Positions 16,404 to 24,121 of a stretch of 64,000 bases of DNA are shown piece by piece. The position numbers were made by a program, and so were the translations under genes. The notes under the pieces were generated by a model. The model saw only the letters and a program-made list of their open reading frames with translations. It did no database searches and had not been told where the DNA came from. The stretch is from a virus: positions 33,581 through 97,580 of the IMG/VR virus record IMGVR_UViG_3300017917_002969. One strand, written 5' to 3'. Numbering within the stretch: position 1 is the first letter of the stretch; every line of letters begins with the position of its first letter.

Positions 16404-18385
16404 TCTTTTAAGATGTCGTTATTGCTAATATCTATATTATCATATTCGGTAGATTCATTACCATAAAAAGACACACCAGTTGATAAACATTCGTCTTTGA
16501 CTAAACAAGCAACTTCACTTTTAGATGAGTGATAAACTCGACCAATCATGTCATACATTTGTTGTTTATTCTCATAAAAACCCATTACAATTACTTTATC
16601 GCTTAACAGCGGTTTAACAAAATTATCATAATAAACACCGCCTATTTCACCGAATAAGTATATTTTTTCACAACCATCAACTAAGGCTCTATTTATCGAC
16701 ACATGTGTTTGTTTATTCTCATCAAAAGAGCCTATAACACCAGCAATTTTATCTAAACCAGTTTTGTCTCTTCTAATAAATTCTTGTTTAAAATTAGGTA
16801 TTATTTGATACGGGCCATTATAATCGCTATGGTATTTTCTATGTTTTTCGTTTAAGAAAACAACTTCATCCCAATATTTAGTTATTTTACCAACCTCGAA
16901 TAAGTTTTTTTCATGACATGATAACACTACTTTACCAGCATTTGGTCTTTTTGGTAAATTTATAAAGTGAGTTATTAACCTATCATTTGGTTTTACACTA
17001 AAAGTTTCATCTAGCACTCCGCTTTTACATTTATCCAAATGCCATTTATGAGGTCCATAAAACGTAGCATCGTATCCAGCGTTATTTAATTCTTTAGTAA
17101 GTCTTATTAAAGCAAAGGTAGAACCTCCTTTATCAGACCAACCACTAACTATTTTTATAGGGCCTTTAATATATTTGTTCAATTTTTTTCTAGTTACAAC
17201 TTTAGGTTCAAACATTTTTATATTATTGCTATCAATAGAAAACTTAGTTATTAAATTATTTTTAATAACATCATCTTTTGCAAAATAGCTAATAACCAAA
17301 GGGTCGGTAATTGGAGTGTTTTCAGGAGAACTTTCTACCGATACAAAATCAAAATCACCATAAAGCTTTTTAAAATGTTCAAATAATTGAGGATTTGTGA
17401 TGTATATCAAATCAAAGCTAGGTTCATTTATTTTATATAGATTATTTTCTTTGGATAATACGTAACCATTATCAGTATTAAAACCCCATTTACCGTCACC
17501 TAATTTAAACCCAGGTGGTTCTAATAAATTAGCAACTTTAATGTTGTTATTCTTGAACATTAATTCTTGCTTTTTATTTATCTTAGACATAACAGTCACT
17601 GAATGATTATTTTCTTTCAATTTTTTTATTATATTCAAAAAGTAAGTTTCGTTTTCACTATCATTTTCCAATGACATCGCTATGAATAAAATTTTTAATT
17701 TTTCATTTTTTCTTGTCTTTTTGTCTATTGTTACTGGTAATTTATCTTTAAACTTATCAACAAATTTTTGTCTATTGACTTCCCACTGTTCGTTAGTCAT
17801 ACCAACAGATTGGTGGTTAACCCTAATGATAGTTGTAACACCAATTTTAACACCTTCTAAAAAGTTTTCAAAACAAAAAGTAACATCATAGAAATGAAAA
17901 CCTTCAACATCTTCGTTAAAAGTCTTTTTTAACTTGGTTTTATCAACAGCAAAGAATAAACCATCAACTAATACCGTTTCTTCAATCTCTTTTCCTAAAT
18001 CATCAGAATAACTAGATAACCATGTCTTACCTTCATGAGTATGTTGAACTCTTCCATACATTTTTTTAGGATTCTCCCACCATTTTCCACTTTGTGAAAG
18101 ATATTTGGTCCCAGCAACACCTATGATTCCATATTCTTGGTTGTTGGACATCAGCTTTAATAACTTATGTCCCCATTGTTTGGTTTCAATCGTAATATCA
18201 TCATGACAAAACACAACAATATCATTTGTTGCTTGTTGTAAACCTCTATTGTAAGCCTTTGTTAACGCCTCTCCATTGTTTACAATTTCAATTATTTCTA
18301 AATGTTTATGTAACCCAGACGTTTTGATTAAATGTTCTTTATGTTCTGGTTTTGACTCTCTGGTGCAATATACTATTGTTAACAT
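16379..18385 (-). CDS. Two-domain glycosyltransferase, GT2 plus GT-B
   Basis: A 668-aa fusion. Residues 1 to about 215 are a GT2-like domain: MLTIVYCTRESKPEHKEHL, AYNRGLQQATNDIVVFCHDDI (the HDD metal site), GVAGTKYL and a later VDGLFFAVDK. From about residue 228 a second domain begins with KLKILFIAMSLENDSENETY, a GT-B N-terminal strand, and continues to a C-terminal domain with IKIVSGWSDKGGSTFALIRL and KIYLFGEIGG. The two domains may add successive sugars. The gene follows the C-terminal intein ORF with a one-base overlap. Confidence 0.72.
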   Translation of the reverse strand: MLTIVYCTRESKPEHKEHLIKTSGLHKHLEIIEIVNNGEALTKAYNRGLQQATNDIVVFCHDDITIETKQWGHKLLKLMSNNQEYGIIGVAGTKYLSQSGKWWENPKKMYGRVQHTHEGKTWLSSYSDDLGKEIEETVLVDGLFFAVDKTKLKKTFNEDVEGFHFYDVTFCFENFLEGVKIGVTTIIRVNHQSVGMTNEQWEVNRQKFVDKFKDKLPVTIDKKTRKNEKLKILFIAMSLENDSENETYFLNIIKKLKENNHSVTVMSKINKKQELMFKNNNIKVANLLEPPGFKLGDGKWGFNTDNGYVLSKENNLYKINEPSFDLIYITNPQLFEHFKKLYGDFDFVSVESSPENTPITDPLVISYFAKDDVIKNNLITKFSIDSNNIKMFEPKVVTRKKLNKYIKGPIKIVSGWSDKGGSTFALIRLTKELNNAGYDATFYGPHKWHLDKCKSGVLDETFSVKPNDRLITHFINLPKRPNAGKVVLSCHEKNLFEVGKITKYWDEVVFLNEKHRKYHSDYNGPYQIIPNFKQEFIRRDKTGLDKIAGVIGSFDENKQTHVSINRALVDGCEKIYLFGEIGGVYYDNFVKPLLSDKVIVMGFYENKQQMYDMIGRVYHSSKSEVACLVKDECLSTGVSFYGNESTEYDNIDISNNDILKEWIKILEL

Positions 18386-19053
18386 TACTTTTTAAATCTA
18401 TTATATGCGTTATCAGTTATTCTAATGATATTTGCTTGACCTATAAATTCATCCAAATTAAGCGCATTAGAATAACTCATTGCTGAACGTAGATAAGCCT
18501 CAAAGTTTTCAACCCATTGTGCTAACCTATATTCAACTTTTCTAAATCTAATAACACCTTCTGAAGTTGTCAATACTTCTTTACCCCATTTTTTCTGAAC
18601 TTCTTTGGTGCTCATACCTCTGAATTTTTTAGTAACTGGTATCTTATTGTTATAAGCCCATTCAGCTATCTTTTGATTTACCTTAAGTTTACCCCACAAA
18701 TAGTTTTCACCACACGATTCTATTGCTTTGTTAAATAAGCTTCCAACCATTACATAATCAGCACCAAGGGCCAAAGCTTTAATAATGTCACTGTATGTTT
18801 GCATACCACCATCAGCCACAATCTTTGCAGGTTTATCTAACCACAAAGAAGTATTATAACATTCTTGAATTAAAGATGCCATAGGATAACCAACACCAGT
18901 ATGAACGGTTGTACTACAATTATGTACGATATGTTTATTAACATGGTACGAATGATTTTCATTAACAGTAATATCATATAACATATTATATGATTCTGTC
19001 TTAAAAGGCTCAATACTTTCTATTTCTTTTAGTTTATATTTTTTTAGTTTCAT
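18385..19053 (-). CDS. Split intein C-half fused to IMPDH/GMP reductase C-terminal half
   Basis: A 222-aa ORF. Residues 1-45 are an IntC segment: YNMLYDITVNENHSYHV is intein block F and IVHN is block G with the His-Asn that cyclises. Cys46 is the +1 extein residue and also the catalytic cysteine of the IMPDH/GMP reductase barrel (CSTTVHTGVGYP, canonical CTTR...TGVG). Residues 46-222 complete the barrel (IVADGGMQTYSDIIKALALG, ADYVMVGSLF). No CBS domain is present. Spliced with the N-half it would give 331 aa, right for a CBS-free enzyme. The ATG lies inside the end of the endonuclease gene (20-nt overlap), suggesting coupled translation. Confidence 0.88.
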   Translation of the reverse strand: MKLKKYKLKEIESIEPFKTESYNMLYDITVNENHSYHVNKHIVHNCSTTVHTGVGYPMASLIQECYNTSLWLDKPAKIVADGGMQTYSDIIKALALGADYVMVGSLFNKAIESCGENYLWGKLKVNQKIAEWAYNNKIPVTKKFRGMSTKEVQKKWGKEVLTTSEGVIRFRKVEYRLAQWVENFEAYLRSAMSYSNALNLDEFIGQANIIRITDNAYNRFKK

Positions 19054-20065
19054 CGTATATTTTTTTTAATTTATTTATGAAATTTAAAGATTTAACATGT
19101 TTATCGCTAACTCTAATTAATATAAAGTTATTTAATTTAGCTATTTTATTTTTTAATATATCATTAGTTTTAGCCTCATCTGATGAATGCCAAAACTCAC
19201 CATCTAATTCAATTAATATTTTCCCACCTAATTTATAATCAAAAACTTTTCCACCTAATTCAAAAGAACTTGAAACTGATTTACCAAAATAAAATTTTAA
19301 AACATTATAAAAATCAATTTCAATTTGGCTATGTTTAACAAATTTAACTTTTTTTAATTCATCAAATGTTAAATTTTCTTTTAAAAACCAACCAAGATAA
19401 TTTTTATTAATATCTAACCCAACGACTGTTATTATTTGATTAAATGTAACCTTATCGTTTTCTTTTAATAGTTCTTTAATTATTGGTAACGAATTATTTA
19501 AAAATTCAATAACATTATTATTAGGTGTTATTGGTTTATTTAACCATTTTGTTTTAGATTTCAAACATATTCGTTTAAAAATTTCTTTATTTTTAACCAA
19601 CCCAGCTTTAAACCAATAACTTTTTAATGTTCTAAAATCAATTGATATGTTTTTAGATAGGACACTGATTGGTTTATTTAAATTTATGAAATCATCATAC
19701 GTTTTTTTTAGTTCATCATATGTTATACCAGTTTTTTCCAATAAAAAGTTTAAATTATCATATTTTTCTTTCGATTTTTTTATTTTTAATAAAACATCAT
19801 TAGACTGAACTACAAAATTTTTATGATTCGAAAAATATTTTAAATATTTACCTTTATGAAATTTAGTTTTATTACCGCAACCGCAAGCGCAAACCCCTTC
19901 GTTATCCTTTAAAAAGTATTTAGTATAATATTCCTCGTTAGTCATATTATGTAACATTTTTAAATGATTACTAAAAGACAAAAAATTTTTATTATCAGTT
20001 TCTTTATCAAAGGTTTGGTTACATTCCAAACAAACACATTTTTCAAGAAAATATTTTTTTAGCAT
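19034..20065 (-). CDS. Free-standing homing endonuclease, Vsr-like
   Basis: A 343-aa protein between the two halves of the fractured gene. The N-terminal part has CVCLECNQTF and later CACGCGNKTKFHKG, a likely zinc-binding region for DNA recognition. The middle is Lys-rich and helical. The C-terminal nuclease domain reads HSQIEIDFYNVLKFYFG, VFDYKLGGKILIELDGEFWH and FILIRVSDKHV, matching the Vsr/DUF559-like PD-(D/E)xK fold reported for endonucleases in fractured split-intein genes. An ATATTTAT motif 13 nt upstream suggests late expression. It is not fused to the intein, so it is a separate polypeptide. Confidence 0.82.
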   Translation of the reverse strand: MLKKYFLEKCVCLECNQTFDKETDNKNFLSFSNHLKMLHNMTNEEYYTKYFLKDNEGVCACGCGNKTKFHKGKYLKYFSNHKNFVVQSNDVLLKIKKSKEKYDNLNFLLEKTGITYDELKKTYDDFINLNKPISVLSKNISIDFRTLKSYWFKAGLVKNKEIFKRICLKSKTKWLNKPITPNNNVIEFLNNSLPIIKELLKENDKVTFNQIITVVGLDINKNYLGWFLKENLTFDELKKVKFVKHSQIEIDFYNVLKFYFGKSVSSSFELGGKVFDYKLGGKILIELDGEFWHSSDEAKTNDILKNKIAKLNNFILIRVSDKHVKSLNFINKLKKIYDETKKI

Positions 20066-20078
20066 ATCTAGTTTTGTT

Positions 20079-20086
20079 ATAAATAT
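20079..20086 (-). promoter_or_regulatory. ATATTTAT motif upstream of the endonuclease
   Basis: Sense-strand ATATTTAT, 13 nt before the endonuclease ATG and inside an intergenic gap of 39 nt. It is the only copy in the nucleotide operon, which suggests that the endonuclease and the C-half ORF behind it receive a late transcript of their own. Confidence 0.42.
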
Positions 20087-20104
20087 GTCGAACTTATTAA
20101 AAAG

Positions 20105-20878
20105 TTAAACATTTTCCACATATTCCAATAAAAAATACTCGTTTGTTAAATTTTCAGCTTTAACCCACTCAGCATAATTATGAATATTATCATCATTAAT
20201 CAAATCAATATGTTTTTTACTCACAACATAATATTCATGCGTTTTTGTTGAAACCGAATCATTAATTTTAATTAATTCTTCTCTACTAGGATATGCAATA
20301 GTGCTAATAACTTCTTTGTATTCACCAGTATGTGTCAAAACAAAATCACCTATTATAACATCTTGAATCGATTTATTACCCGATTTTGTTGTTACAATGG
20401 AATTTTCTAAAAAACAACCACCACCATTTCCAATACCAACTCTAATATAATCTGCTCCAGCATCTGATAACTCACCATAAGTTTTTGGGTTAGCTATATT
20501 ACCAACCATCAGTGTTAAATTATTGTATTGTTTTTTTATTTTTTTGGTTGTCTCCAAAAGAGTATCCATGTGTCCATTGGCAATATCAATCAAATAAAAC
20601 CCATTTTTATCTAAGTCATCACTTAAATATTTTTCCCACATTTCTTGTAACGAATATGATTCAAAACCTATGTTAGTTTTTTCACCTCTAGGTAAACAAA
20701 CATTTATTTTTTGGTTGTAAAAAATTTGTTCATTACCAGAATTAATTACCATATCCATAGGTGCTGTTATCAAAGGTAAAAACCCATTATAATAAGGATT
20801 GATATCCTTTCGGCTATTTATTTTAGAAACTATCGCTGGTTCAATTAAAATATCGTTAAAATCAAATTTTTCAGTCAT
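20105..20878 (-). CDS. IMPDH/GMP reductase N-terminal half fused to split intein N-half
   Basis: A 257-aa ORF. Residues 1-154 are the first half of an IMPDH/GMP-reductase TIM barrel (FDFNDILIEPA, LITAPMDMV, GNIANPKTYGELSDAGADYI, RVGIGNGGG). Residues 155-257 are IntN: CFLENSIVTTKSGNKSIQDV is block A and STKTHEYYVVSKKH contains the block B Thr-x-x-His. It stops after 103 intein residues, so no endonuclease domain is present in the intein. The match is to the trans-splicing IMPDH-1 type known from marine metagenomes (recalled, not searched). Whether the mature enzyme is IMPDH or GMP reductase is not settled. Confidence 0.88.
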   Translation of the reverse strand: MTEKFDFNDILIEPAIVSKINSRKDINPYYNGFLPLITAPMDMVINSGNEQIFYNQKINVCLPRGEKTNIGFESYSLQEMWEKYLSDDLDKNGFYLIDIANGHMDTLLETTKKIKKQYNNLTLMVGNIANPKTYGELSDAGADYIRVGIGNGGGCFLENSIVTTKSGNKSIQDVIIGDFVLTHTGEYKEVISTIAYPSREELIKINDSVSTKTHEYYVVSKKHIDLINDDNIHNYAEWVKAENLTNEYFLLEYVENV

Positions 20879-20899
20879 TTTTTATTTTTTGTATGTTAA

Positions 20900-21481
20900 T
20901 TAATTTTTTCCAGTGCTACCAAAACCACCAGAACCTCTTTCTGTAGATGAATTAATATTATCAAGCTTTTCTAACTTAATAATATTCTTTGCTGTTACGG
21001 TAGCTATAACACCTTGAGCTACTCTATCACCATGATTGATAACAAAATCTTCTTCACCTAAATTGATAAGTATAATCTTTATTTCGCCACGGTAATCTGA
21101 ATCAACCGTTCCTGGTGTATTTAACACAGTAACACCGTTTTTAGCAGCCAAACCACTTCTCGGACGGACTTGGATTTCAAATCCATCTGGCAATTCAAAA
21201 AATAAACCAGTTGGTACCAAGGCTCTTTTGCCAGCCTTAATTGTCATTGGTTCAGAAAGATTTGCTCTAAAATCAAAACCAGATGAACCAGCTGTTGCAT
21301 ATTCTGGGTCTGGGTTGGTTGATTTATTTGCAAAACCTACTTTTAATTTAAAATAATCTGGGTCATAGAAAATTTCTGTTGGATAAGAAAATTCTCTGTC
21401 AAAGTCTTCTTGACTATATGAGTCATTTGGGTCAGATATTTGTAGGATTCTAGCCCTCATCCTTTCAACTAAATCGTTCAT
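20900..21481 (-). CDS. dut: dUTPase
   Basis: A 193-aa trimeric-type dUTP diphosphatase, which lowers dUTP and supplies dUMP for thymidylate. All five motifs are present in order: AGSSGFDFRA, PRSGLAAKNGV, GTVDSDYRGEIK, GDRVAQGVI and the C-terminal RGSGGFGSTG that closes over the site. About 45 extra N-terminal residues precede the core. It lies between the HD-fold gene and the fractured IMPDH gene, on one transcript. Confidence 0.95.
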   Translation of the reverse strand: MNDLVERMRARILQISDPNDSYSQEDFDREFSYPTEIFYDPDYFKLKVGFANKSTNPDPEYATAGSSGFDFRANLSEPMTIKAGKRALVPTGLFFELPDGFEIQVRPRSGLAAKNGVTVLNTPGTVDSDYRGEIKIILINLGEEDFVINHGDRVAQGVIATVTAKNIIKLEKLDNINSSTERGSGGFGSTGKN

Positions 21482-21486
21482 TATTT

Positions 21487-22050
21487 TTATTTTTTTATTT
21501 TTGAGCTTTTAATAGCTAGCATACTACCCATCTTAAGTAGTTCACCAACCATTGAATTATGGTAATCCGACATTTTATCATCAACTTTATCAAAGAAAAG
21601 AATTGCAGAATATTCCTCTTCAGTTAATTCAATTCCATGTGAAAGAATATAATAAGCACTTCTTTCACCTACTCTCATAGATACAAGGTCATCGTTAAAC
21701 TCATACATCTTACCTTGGTTCTTACGGTGCCATTCAGAGGTACATGGTTTATATAATTTAGCTTTACCAATGCCATGTAAAAGACATACTTTTAATAAGG
21801 ATGTTTGGTCAACCTTTTCTTCTTCTGGTAATGTGTTATTGATTTTTACAGCATATGAAGCCACTTTGAGTAAATGGTCAATAAGTCCGCCTTCAAAGGC
21901 GTTGTGATAATCAGCCATGCTGCTGGCTGGGGCTTTGATGAAATCTTCACCTAAAAAGGTCATAAGTTCATCATTCATGAAACCGTTTTTGGTCGCAGTT
22001 TCAAAGTATTTTTTAGTATTTGCAACTATTTTAGCTTGGTCTAAAGACAT
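21487..22050 (-). CDS. HD-fold protein with altered HD motif
   Basis: A 187-aa protein resembling the HD domain of YhaM-like 3'-5' exonucleases or phosphohydrolases. YHNAFEGGLIDHLLKVASYA contains the first His ligands. The defining His-Asp pair is LLHGIGKAKLY, where Asp is replaced by Gly. Since that Asp normally bridges two metals, the protein may be inactive or use a single metal. It is the first gene of the nucleotide operon behind a host-type promoter, followed by dut at a 5-nt gap. Confidence 0.7.
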   Translation of the reverse strand: MSLDQAKIVANTKKYFETATKNGFMNDELMTFLGEDFIKAPASSMADYHNAFEGGLIDHLLKVASYAVKINNTLPEEEKVDQTSLLKVCLLHGIGKAKLYKPCTSEWHRKNQGKMYEFNDDLVSMRVGERSAYYILSHGIELTEEEYSAILFFDKVDDKMSDYHNSMVGELLKMGSMLAIKSSKIKK

Positions 22051-22053
22051 AAT

Positions 22054-22110
22054 GCTAGTTTAGAAACTTCGTTATTTTATGCAAATATACAAAAAGTTTT
22101 CTAAACTAGC
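22054..22110. repeat. Inverted repeat around the nucleotide-operon promoter
   Basis: Two 13-bp perfect arms, GCTAGTTTAGAAA at 22054-22066 and its complement TTTCTAAACTAGC at 22098-22110, lie about 44 bp apart centre to centre. The -7 element sits between them and the -33 element touches the outer arm. The spacing is close to four helical turns, as expected for a repressor or activator contacting two half-sites. An mRNA hairpin is less likely because one arm lies upstream of the predicted start site. Confidence 0.5.
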
Positions 22111-22113
22111 AAG
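22082..22113 (-). promoter_or_regulatory. Host-type promoter of the nucleotide operon
   Basis: On the minus strand the sequence reads CTTG (22113-22110), 20 nt, TATATTTG (22089-22082). This matches the Bacteroidota primary sigma factor pattern TTTG, 19-21 nt, TAnnTTTG with one mismatch in the first box. It would drive the HD-fold gene, dut and the fractured IMPDH gene. The predicted start of transcription is near 22075, giving a leader of about 25 nt. Confidence 0.55.
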
Positions 22114-22120
22114 TAAATCT

Positions 22121-22756
22121 TTATCTTTTTAAAACACTCTTAAGGTTATTAATCAATTTTTCATGTTTTAACCTTTCTTCTTCCGAATCCCATTCTCTAA
22201 GTTGGTTTAAACTGACAATATTCACAATATTATCAACTGTATCAAAAAAATCCCCATCAGTTACAGTTTTTTTGTTTGATTTAGGTATTGTATCTGTAGT
22301 CCCTCCTACTTTTTTTTCTTGATTTTTAAGAGAATGTATAACCAAGTTATTTTCATCCATTATTATTCGATGAATACTTTTATTTTTTAAATGTAAGGTT
22401 TCATTATGGATATCGCAAATTTCTGGTTCATAAAAAAACGGTGTTTTAACAAGAAATTTAGACATGTTATTAACATTTTTACGACCTTCTATCAATTTTT
22501 GGTTTAAATAATTAACTTTAGGTTCGTTTTCATGATAGACTTTTTCGTGAAACATAATATCTTTTATTCTTTGAATACTTACTTTTTGTTTTTCTTCAAA
22601 TTCTTTTTTTTGTTTAGCAATTTTAATAGCATGTTCCCTTTTTAATCTAGGTTCAACGATTAAGCCATAGTAAAAAGGTTTTTTTACATAGTCAAACCAA
22701 AGGTTACTAAGATAAATCTTAATTTTTTTAATAATTGTTAACTGATTATTTTTCAT
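22121..22756 (-). CDS. Unknown basic protein, 211 aa
   Basis: I do not recognise this family. The start at 22756 is preferred to an in-frame ATG at 22783, because the latter lies inside the preceding glycosyltransferase gene and 22756 follows its stop (22761) with an AT-rich leader. The N-terminal third is basic (KLKREHAIKIAKQKKEFEEKQK) and may form a helix or coiled coil. A short aromatic stretch YVKKPFYYGLIVEP lies near residue 25. It probably shares the transcript of the GT4-like gene. Confidence 0.6.
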   Translation of the reverse strand: MKNNQLTIIKKIKIYLSNLWFDYVKKPFYYGLIVEPRLKREHAIKIAKQKKEFEEKQKVSIQRIKDIMFHEKVYHENEPKVNYLNQKLIEGRKNVNNMSKFLVKTPFFYEPEICDIHNETLHLKNKSIHRIIMDENNLVIHSLKNQEKKVGGTTDTIPKSNKKTVTDGDFFDTVDNIVNIVSLNQLREWDSEEERLKHEKLINNLKSVLKR

Positions 22757-22760
22757 AATT

Positions 22761-24026
22761 TTATACTGTTTTATATAGTTCAACTTTATTTTCTAATTCA
22801 CTCTTTTTAACAAGATTCAAATAAAGTTCTCTTCTTTTTTCCGTAACTTTATTTATTGAATAAGTATCTTTAACCGTATCAAAAAGGTTATTTTGAAGGG
22901 TTGTAATCATTTCTGGGTTGTTTACAAGCTTTTTAATTGCTCCAAACCAATCCTTATGGTTTTTAGTGCTATCAACCAAAATTGCATTAGCAGATGTATC
23001 AAATTCACCACCAAATTTAATGGCATGGTTCAAATCAATTTGATATGGGCCGTAGTTTTGAGCAATCAACGCTTTTTTATGGAACCCAGCTTCAATCACT
23101 TTTAATTGACTCTTAACCTTATTAAAGATGTTTTCTTCAAGAGGTGCAAGAGAAACATCAAATAAATTATAGTTGGTTGCATAGGTTGAAATATGCTTGG
23201 TCCAAACTCTACGATAAGGTTCATTAGCAACATTAGGAAATTCCGATTGTTCAAATTTTAACAAGAATTCTTTATATTCTGGACTAATAGATTTGTAATC
23301 ATCAGTAAAGATTCTTTCATACTGATACCAAACGCTTTCTTTTGGTAGAATATTTCTAACACGTTGCTGTTTTGTTACTGGGTCAATTTCTGTAAATTGT
23401 CCTCTTAAATCAAACCCACACAACACAAATTGCACTTTATCAAGAAAACCAGCTGTTTGAATTCTATTTACCAAACCTTCAAGTATTTTTAAATCATGTA
23501 AGTGTGACGAACCGCCAAGCCAACCAATCCTAATTCTATCAGAAGGTTCTAATTTTGGTCTAAATTGAGGTTCAGATGGGTCAATTGCATTTGGTAATAC
23601 AAATACATTCTTGTTAATCTTTTTGATTTCATCTGCAAAAACACTTGTTGTTGTTGTTACATAATTAGCAACCCTAACATTGTTTTTAATTTTCTCATCC
23701 AACTTTGCATTCTTGATTAAAAGATAGGCAGGGTGGTGTGGACCTGGAGCCCAATAGTCATCAATGTCCATTATTGATATAATACCCATTCTATCTAATT
23801 TTTTAGACAGTAGTTCCATTTCTTCATATGAACCAACAGTTCTATGATAATGGATAATATCGTATTGTTTTAACCAATCATCATTGTTTAGTTGTGGTTC
23901 GTAATCAATATGAACCATAAATTCTTCTGGATAATTATTTTCTAACGCAAGGTGAGGGTTTATTGACCGAAATGAACCCACACCAGTTCTATCGGATGGT
24001 ACTACTAAAATATTAAGTTTTCTCAT
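22761..24026 (-). CDS. Glycosyltransferase, GT4-like
   Basis: A 421-aa GT-B enzyme. KLNILVVPSDRTGVGSFRS opens the N-terminal domain, followed by QYDIIHYHRTVGSYEEM and MDIDDYW. NVFVLPNAIDPS marks the linker between domains, and IRIGWLGGSSHLHDL starts the donor-binding domain. The expected C-terminal E-x7-E is degenerate (LKVIEAGFHKKALIAQNYGP). It is 3.7 kb upstream of the main glycan module and separated from it by the nucleotide operon. A terminator-like hairpin lies just upstream. Confidence 0.75.
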   Translation of the reverse strand: MRKLNILVVPSDRTGVGSFRSINPHLALENNYPEEFMVHIDYEPQLNNDDWLKQYDIIHYHRTVGSYEEMELLSKKLDRMGIISIMDIDDYWAPGPHHPAYLLIKNAKLDEKIKNNVRVANYVTTTTSVFADEIKKINKNVFVLPNAIDPSEPQFRPKLEPSDRIRIGWLGGSSHLHDLKILEGLVNRIQTAGFLDKVQFVLCGFDLRGQFTEIDPVTKQQRVRNILPKESVWYQYERIFTDDYKSISPEYKEFLLKFEQSEFPNVANEPYRRVWTKHISTYATNYNLFDVSLAPLEENIFNKVKSQLKVIEAGFHKKALIAQNYGPYQIDLNHAIKFGGEFDTSANAILVDSTKNHKDWFGAIKKLVNNPEMITTLQNNLFDTVKDTYSINKVTEKRRELYLNLVKKSELENKVELYKTV

Positions 24027-24089
24027 TTATTTGTTTTAAAACAGTATTATGAATACACCAATATAGACTTTTTAAAACATTTGTAAATA

Positions 24090-24115
24090 AAAAAAGGGCC
24101 TTTCAGCCCTTTTTT
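24090..24115. terminator. Rho-independent terminator hairpin
   Basis: Six A, GGGC, a 6-nt loop, GCCC and six T form a 10-bp stem that works on either strand. In the minus direction it ends the 26501-24122 transcription unit before the GT4-like gene. Confidence 0.75.
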
Positions 24116-24121
24116 CTTTAT

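Noticed and set aside
18385-20878. Two unrelated enzymes or a frameshifted pseudogene instead of a split intein
   Set aside because: Both intein halves have complete blocks with the Cys, His-Asn and +1 Cys in place, and the barrel halves join without loss or overlap.
22757-22783. Nine-codon longer start of the 211-aa gene
   Set aside because: It would start inside the preceding glycosyltransferase gene, and the later ATG has the better leader.
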